Below are positions 7,156-10,707 of a stretch of DNA of 10,707 nt, in pieces (the first letter of the stretch is position 1; every line of letters starts with the position of its first letter). A program made the translations under genes and the position numbers. Location: the NCBI GenBank assembly GCA_031279875.1, contig JAITHS010000070.1, positions 1 through 10,707 on the forward strand, given 5' to 3'. The DNA comes from Tannerella sp. (GTDB lineage Bacteria > Bacteroidota > Bacteroidia > Bacteroidales > Tannerellaceae). A model generated the notes under the pieces. That model did no database searches and was not told the DNA's origin. It saw only the letters and a list, made by a program, of their open reading frames with translations.

Positions 7156-7833
7156 TTAAAAATTGACGGTTAAATTCAAGCCGTAGCAGCGTGTGCCGCC
7201 GTGTGGCAGGTATTTGATTGCGGGGTTGATGTTCAGCGAGATGTCGGGCGAGACGTCGAAGTCGAACATCTGTGCGTCAACGTATGCGTCGGCAACGCAG
7301 ATAAGATAGAACACGACGCTGAGGATGATGCTCAGGTCGCGGTTGCGGCGGTAGAAATCTTTGCCTGATTTGAGGTTTGACTGAAACGATGAGTTGCGGA
7401 AATAGGTTGCCGGATCAACGTTTGCCGGTACGAAGTCTTGCCATCGTTGGCTCCACCGGTCGGGATGTTCGCCGGTGGGGTCGTTTTGATTGTCGATAAC
7501 GAGGTCGAAGTAGGCGTTGCTGTAGTCGGAGTAGTTTTTGTTGTTCCACGTGATAGCATAGAGAAAGCCGAAAAATCCGCCGTAAACTATCGGCAGTTTC
7601 CAGTATTGGCGGTTATAAACTTGCCCTACTCCGGGAAATACTGCCGCCATCATCCATGCGCGTTGGGGGTTGGGTTTAAATTTCGTTGTTTGGGGTTGCA
7701 GGTCAAGCTTCGGGCGCGGTTTGGGTACCATTCCGGAGTCTTGTGGGTGGGTTTGTGCACATAGTTGCCTCTCGACGCCGACAAACAATAGCGTCGCAAC
7801 GAGACAAAGAATATATCCGCACTTTCTACACAT
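7156..7833 (-). CDS. DUF5683 envelope protein between parB and mltD
   Basis: 225 aa. Residues 1-26 form a probable signal peptide (hydrophobic YILCLVATLLFVGV, then CAQ). A Pro/Lys-rich stretch (about 37-57) leads into the family hallmark AAVFPGVGQVYNRQYWKLPIVYGG (63-86), a hydrophobic hairpin-like segment running to about 95. A second hydrophobic segment (167-184, SIILSVVFYLICVADAYV) is followed by DAQMFDFDVSPDISLNINP and a C-terminal TVNF ending that resembles an outer-membrane-type beta strand. The family is typical of Bacteroidota and has no established biochemical function. It starts 3 nt after the parB stop and ends 13 nt before mltD, so it belongs to the same transcript. Conserved linkage to parAB and a murein hydrolase suggests a role in envelope growth or division (inference). 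A parS-like sequence lies inside its coding region. Confidence 0.85.
   Translation of the reverse strand: MCRKCGYILCLVATLLFVGVERQLCAQTHPQDSGMVPKPRPKLDLQPQTTKFKPNPQRAWMMAAVFPGVGQVYNRQYWKLPIVYGGFFGFLYAITWNNKNYSDYSNAYFDLVIDNQNDPTGEHPDRWSQRWQDFVPANVDPATYFRNSSFQSNLKSGKDFYRRNRDLSIILSVVFYLICVADAYVDAQMFDFDVSPDISLNINPAIKYLPHGGTRCYGLNLTVNF
7542..7557. promoter_or_regulatory. Candidate parS centromere-like site inside the DUF5683 gene
   Basis: TGTTCCACGTGATAGC matches the widely conserved ParB-binding consensus TGTTNCACGTGAAACA at 13 of 16 positions, including an unbroken 12-base run TGTTCCACGTGA with the central CACGTG. It lies about 280 bp from the end of parB, consistent with parS sites clustering near parAB in many bacteria. 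It overlaps the codons for AITWNN (residues 93-98), so part of the match could reflect protein constraint. The right half-site is imperfect. Two other CACGTG hexamers in the window lack matching flanks. Confidence 0.45.
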
Positions 7834-7836
7834 ATT

Positions 7837-8784
7837 TTATTTCATACGGTCTAACAATGTCATTATGTATTCCAGTTTTTGTTCCGAATCAAACGGTATG
7901 GTGATTTTTCCTTTGCCGTTAGAGTTGTAACTGAACTGCACTTTGGTATCGAAGAATTTCGAGAGATGTTGTTTGAGAATCTCAAATTCTTCGGGGACAC
8001 GTGTTTTTGTTGTCGTGCCTGTTTTCTTTTTGTCGGGCATATCTGCCGACAGATTACCTGTTTCGTTGACATATCGCACCAACTCTTCTACTGCTCTTAC
8101 CGACAGTCCTTCTTTGAGTATGCGGTCGTTGATGGCGAGTTGTATTTCGGGGTCTTCCACTGCCAGCAGAGCGCGGGCATGTCCCATGTCGAGGTTTTTG
8201 TTTTTAAGGCATACTTGTATTTCGGCCGGCAGATTGAGCAGACGCAGATAGTTGGCTATCGTAGCGCGTTTTTTGCCGATACGTATGCTAAACGCTTCTT
8301 GGGTATCGCCCGATTCGTCGAGCAGTTTTTTGTAAGCGAGAGCCGTTTCGATAGGGCTAAGGTCTTCGCGCTGGATGTTTTCTATCAGCGCCATTTCACG
8401 AACGTTCTCATCATTTGCCGTTCTGACGTATGCCGGTATGCTTTCGAGACCGGCTAATTTTGCAGCACGAAAACGACGCTCTCCTGCGATGATGAAGAAA
8501 CGGTTTTCGTCGGATTCTTTTACTGTTATAGGTTGAATAATGCCGTAAGTGCGTATTGAAGCGGCAAGTTCGGCAAGCGTATCTTCGTCGAAAACGGTTC
8601 GTGGCTGGTCGGGGTTAGGGTCTATCAGGTCGAGGTTGATAGTGTTGAGCGACGATGAGCCTCCGGTGTTAAGGCCGTCGGGCGTTATCAGGTCGTTGAG
8701 CAATGCCGAGCCGCTTTTGTTGGAGCTGTCGGAAGGCAACACTGCTTCAAGTCCGCGCAGGGCTGGTCTGTTTTTTTTTGCCAT
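7837..8784 (-). CDS. parB: Chromosome-partitioning protein ParB (Spo0J family)
   Basis: 315 aa. A CTP-dependent DNA clamp that loads at parS and stimulates ParA ATPase during origin segregation. N-terminal ParB/Srx domain (about 47-140): PNPDQPR (56-62), GIIQPITV (81-88), the CTP-binding GERRFRAAK (101-109) and ENIQREDL (135-142). The central HTH (about 161-183, TQEAFSIRIGKKRATIANYLRLL) and GHARALL (201-207) follow. A Lys/Thr-rich linker (about 250-262) leads to a C-terminal dimerisation segment ending LEYIMTLLDRMK. The start is the ATG 3 nt after the parA stop; the first codons run through a 9-A homopolymer (8771-8779). The protein looks complete and chromosomal-type. The pair of intact parA and parB in this operon usually marks the chromosome rather than a plasmid. 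Confidence 0.96.
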   Translation of the reverse strand: MAKKNRPALRGLEAVLPSDSSNKSGSALLNDLITPDGLNTGGSSSLNTINLDLIDPNPDQPRTVFDEDTLAELAASIRTYGIIQPITVKESDENRFFIIAGERRFRAAKLAGLESIPAYVRTANDENVREMALIENIQREDLSPIETALAYKKLLDESGDTQEAFSIRIGKKRATIANYLRLLNLPAEIQVCLKNKNLDMGHARALLAVEDPEIQLAINDRILKEGLSVRAVEELVRYVNETGNLSADMPDKKKTGTTTKTRVPEEFEILKQHLSKFFDTKVQFSYNSNGKGKITIPFDSEQKLEYIMTLLDRMK

Positions 8785-8787
8785 ATT

Positions 8788-9561
8788 CTATTTGCGTTTT
8801 AAGTCTTTGTCAATGAGTTCTTTTGCTAATTGCATGTGATTGATTGAGCCTTTGGAATCGGCTTCGTAGAGCAATGCCGGTTTGCCGCTGCCCGCTGCTT
8901 CAATCAGTTTCACATTTCGCTGAATAACAGTCGTAAAGACCAAATCCTGAAAGAGTCGTTTTATTTCTTCGTAATATTGGTTTGCTACACGCAGGCGCGC
9001 GTCATACATTGTTATTAAAAAGCCTTCTATTTCGAGCGACGGATTTAGTTTGGATTTTATTATTTTAATAGTATTCAGTAATTTACTGATGCCTTCAAGA
9101 GCAAAATACTCGCACTGAAAGGGTATCATCACACTGTCGGCGGCTGTGAGCGCATTAACGGTGATAAGCCCTAACGACGGCGAACAGTCTATCAGTATGT
9201 AATCGTATTTCTGTTTGAGGGGGTAAAGCATGTTGCGAAGCAGGTATTCGCGGCGTTCGATGTTGAGCATTTCTACTTCTGCGCCTACCAGATCAATACA
9301 TGAGGGGAATATGTCGAGATTGTCCATCTCCGAATTAAGAATAGCCTCCGACGGCGCAACGTCGCCTATAAGACTTTCATAAATAGATGATTTAATGTTT
9401 TTTACGTCGATGCCGAAGCCCGATGAAGAGTTAGCCTGAGGGTCGGCGTCAACCACCAGAACTTTCTTTTCGAGCGCAGCAAGCGATGCTGCCAAATTTA
9501 TTGTGGTAGTTGTTTTGCCTACCCCGCCTTTTTGATTTGCTAAAGCGATAATTTTTCCCAT
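8788..9561 (-). CDS. parA: Chromosome-partitioning ATPase ParA (Soj)
   Basis: 257 aa. A deviant-Walker P-loop ATPase that dimerises on the nucleoid with ATP and is released by ParB, moving origins apart. The N-terminus MGKIIALANQKGGVGKTTTTINLA holds the deviant Walker A with signature K11 and K16; VVDADPQAN (37-44) is the A' motif, YILIDCSPSLG (121-131) the Walker B, and the LRVANQYYEEI region (190-200) has an Arg where Soj-type proteins contact DNA. The length is typical of short chromosomal ParA without an N-terminal HTH, so it is not expected to be its own repressor. It is the first gene of the leftward block, with a promoter-like box and a small palindrome upstream. Confidence 0.97.
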   Translation of the reverse strand: MGKIIALANQKGGVGKTTTTINLAASLAALEKKVLVVDADPQANSSSGFGIDVKNIKSSIYESLIGDVAPSEAILNSEMDNLDIFPSCIDLVGAEVEMLNIERREYLLRNMLYPLKQKYDYILIDCSPSLGLITVNALTAADSVMIPFQCEYFALEGISKLLNTIKIIKSKLNPSLEIEGFLITMYDARLRVANQYYEEIKRLFQDLVFTTVIQRNVKLIEAAGSGKPALLYEADSKGSINHMQLAKELIDKDLKRK

Positions 9562-9610
9562 AAAATGCTTTTATTAATGAGTGTTGATTTGAAATTGATA
9601 AGTTTTGTCT

Positions 9611-9629
9611 TCAAAATGTCGAATTTTGA
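9611..9629. promoter_or_regulatory. Inverted repeat at the predicted parA transcription start
   Basis: tcaaaat and attttga form a perfect 7-bp inverted repeat around a 5-nt centre (gtcga). It lies just downstream of the leftward -7 box, over the expected start of the parA transcript, so it could be an operator for autoregulation or a small 5'-leader hairpin. It is AT-rich, so chance is possible. Confidence 0.35.
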
Positions 9630-9634
9630 GGCTG

Positions 9635-9642
9635 CAAAAGTA
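9635..9642 (-). promoter_or_regulatory. -7 box of the parA operon promoter
   Basis: On the minus strand this reads TACTTTTG, an exact fit to TAnnTTTG, about 73 nt upstream of the parA ATG. A TTG (minus strand, 9667-9665) lies 22 nt upstream, slightly longer than usual for a -33 element. It probably drives the whole leftward block, since no comparable box is seen in the short gaps downstream. Confidence 0.55.
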
Positions 9643-9707
9643 GTAATTTTTTTTTAGACTACCACAATACATGTTGAAAACTTGTGCTGTTTGTTGAAAA
9701 AAATTCG

Positions 9708-9715
9708 TACATTTG
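9708..9715 (+). promoter_or_regulatory. -7 box of the AAA-ATPase-like gene
   Basis: TACATTTG fits TAnnTTTG exactly. No well-spaced -33 TTTG is present: the nearest TTG sequences give spacers of 14 (9691-9693) or 23 nt (9682-9684). Transcription would begin near 9722, just before the 12-bp repeats. Confidence 0.5.
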
Positions 9716-9730
9716 CAGGTGTTAAGAAAA

Positions 9731-9766
9731 AATTTTTATGCGAATTTTTATGCAAATTTTTATGCA
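9731..9766 (+). repeat. Three 12-bp tandem repeats, each carrying an in-frame ATG
   Basis: The units aatttttatgcg (9731-9742), aatttttatgca (9743-9754) and aatttttatgca (9755-9766) follow each other directly, and a partial fourth unit leads to aaATGg. Each places an ATG (9738, 9750, 9762) in frame with the ATG at 9768. The 12-bp period keeps the frame, so changes in copy number would alter leader length and the number of start codons rather than break the gene. Confidence 0.8.
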
Positions 9767-9767
9767 A

Positions 9768-10707
9768 ATGGAAACGAAACCGAGAAAATTGCCGATAGGC
9801 ATACAGACTTTCGATGAAATACGCGAAGAAAATTATATTTATGTCGATAAAACTCAGTATTTGGTTAATATGATCGACAACGGCAAATTATATTTTTACG
9901 CCCGTCCGCGCCGTTTCGGTAAATCGCTGACGGTATCGACGCTCGACGCCATGTTTTCCGGCAAAAAAGAACTCTTCAAAGGACTTTTTGCCGAAGAATT
10001 TATGAACCGCCCCGATTATCATACTTCACCGGTTATACGGATAGATATGAGTAGAATAACGACCAACGAAGGATTACAGGGCGTTAAGGATTCGATTGCG
10101 AGACTGATGCTGGCACAAGCAAAAAAACACAAAGTCGAGGTTGATAAAAACATTCCGTGCGGAGAAATGCTTGACCAATTAGTTTACAATCTTCACGAAC
10201 AAGACGGCAAAGTTGTAATCCTTATTGATGAGTACGACAAGCCTTATACCGATTTCTACACCGATAATCAAATGGCGGAAGAGATTCGTAAAATACTGCG
10301 GAATTTTTACTCTCGCATTAAGGCAAACGACGAATATATTCGCTTTGTGTTTCTTACCGGCATTGCAAAGTTTGCCAAATTTGGTGTATTTTCTACACTT
10401 AATAATATAATGGATATTTCGATGAATAAAAAATACGGTGAGATGTGTGGAATGACGGCAGCGGAAATCGAACGTTATTTTCCCGAATATATCGCATCCA
10501 CAGCCGACCAATTTAATATCTCTCCAAAAGAACTTCTCGAAAGGATACGCGCCAAATACGACGGTTTCTGTTTCGACGGCGTTCACCGGCTCTACAACCC
10601 TTTTTCTACGCTTTGTTTTTTCGACCGGAAAGATTTTAGCGACTTTTGGATGAAATCCGGCGGATCGAAAATGATAGCCGATTATTTGAAATCGAACAGT
10701 TTGACGG
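9768..10707 (+). CDS. AAA-ATPase-like / PD-(D/E)XK nuclease family protein, 3' end beyond the window
   Basis: 313 codons are present with no stop; the window edge cuts it. The start KLPIGIQTFDEIREENYIYVDKT is the hallmark of the AAA-ATPase-like domain (PF09820) usually fused to a C-terminal PD-(D/E)XK nuclease domain (PF08011, DUF1703) in proteins of about 500-580 aa, so that nuclease part would lie off the window. Visible motifs: a degenerate P-loop ARPRRFGKSL (45-54), Walker B VVILIDEYDKP (149-159), RFVFLTGIAKFAK (192-204, sensor-like) and YDGFCFDG..LYNPFS (264-280). No biochemical role is established; the family occurs in many copies in gut Bacteroidota. I chose the ATG at 9768 because it leaves a short basic tail before LPIGIQ, as in relatives; upstream in-frame ATGs at 9738, 9750 and 9762 would add MRIFMQIFMQ. 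It diverges from parA and is probably an accessory gene next to core genes. Confidence 0.88.
   Translation, partial: METKPRKLPIGIQTFDEIREENYIYVDKTQYLVNMIDNGKLYFYARPRRFGKSLTVSTLDAMFSGKKELFKGLFAEEFMNRPDYHTSPVIRIDMSRITTNEGLQGVKDSIARLMLAQAKKHKVEVDKNIPCGEMLDQLVYNLHEQDGKVVILIDEYDKPYTDFYTDNQMAEEIRKILRNFYSRIKANDEYIRFVFLTGIAKFAKFGVFSTLNNIMDISMNKKYGEMCGMTAAEIERYFPEYIASTADQFNISPKELLERIRAKYDGFCFDGVHRLYNPFSTLCFFDRKDFSDFWMKSGGSKMIADYLKSNSLT

Larger units (their letters stand above)
9562..9737. other. Divergent intergenic region between parA and the AAA-ATPase-like gene
   Basis: An AT-rich 176-bp spacer before the first possible ATG of the rightward gene. It holds a leftward -7 box (9635-9642), a rightward -7 box (9708-9715), a 7-bp inverted repeat (9611-9629), and a direct repeat gttgaaaa at 9673-9680 and 9693-9700. 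No terminator or RNA gene is evident. Confidence 0.6.

Noticed and set aside
7998..8003. CACGTG hexamer inside parB as a parS site, as in Bacillus spo0J
   Set aside because: The flanks gggga and ttttt give almost no match to the consensus arms outside the hexamer.
7879..8457. 192-codon plus-strand frame opposite parB
   Set aside because: It has a Cys/Phe/Arg-rich composition typical of an antisense shadow, and parB on the other strand carries clear motifs.

Overview
The window looks like chromosomal DNA of a member of the Bacteroidota, most likely Bacteroidales. Three things support this. The gene order parA-parB-DUF5683-lytic transglycosylase-RelA/SpoT is one I associate with this order. 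The -7 boxes have the Bacteroidota form TAnnTTTG, with no E. coli-type -10 boxes or strong Shine-Dalgarno sites. The last gene belongs to the AAA-ATPase-like/PD-(D/E)XK family that is expanded in gut Bacteroidales. No tRNA, rRNA, CRISPR array or transposase gene was seen.

Layout. Positions 1-374 hold no convincing gene. They contain two short hairpins, a tandem pair of 19-nt repeats, a perfect 20-bp inverted repeat with a 1-nt centre (205-245), and a good Bacteroidota promoter (320-350) for lepA. lepA (375-2168, +) encodes elongation factor 4. Its stop codon lies inside a third copy of the 19-24 nt repeat, which fills most of the 28-nt convergent gap to the next gene. From 9561 down to 2197 six genes run leftward as a tight block: parA, parB, a DUF5683 membrane protein, an MltD-type LysM lytic transglycosylase, a long RelA/SpoT (p)ppGpp synthetase/hydrolase, and a CapA-family (PGA_cap) secreted protein. 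Gaps are 3, 3, 13, 44 and 3 nt, consistent with one transcript from a promoter near 9640. From 9768 rightward a divergent gene for an AAA-ATPase-like/PD-(D/E)XK protein runs off the window; three 12-bp tandem repeats with in-frame ATGs precede its likely start.

How the genes fit together. The leftward block joins chromosome partitioning (ParA/ParB), cell-wall remodelling (MltD), an envelope protein of unknown role (DUF5683), starvation signalling (RelA/SpoT) and a CapA-like exported protein. A parS-like sequence (TGTTCCACGTGA core, 7542-7557) lies inside the DUF5683 gene, about 280 bp beyond the end of parB, where a ParB loading site would make sense.

No clearly new multi-gene system is visible. 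The points most worth a second look are the intragenic parS-like site, the repeat family around lepA, the perfect palindrome at 205-245, and the repeated ATG-bearing 12-mers in front of the AAA-ATPase-like gene.
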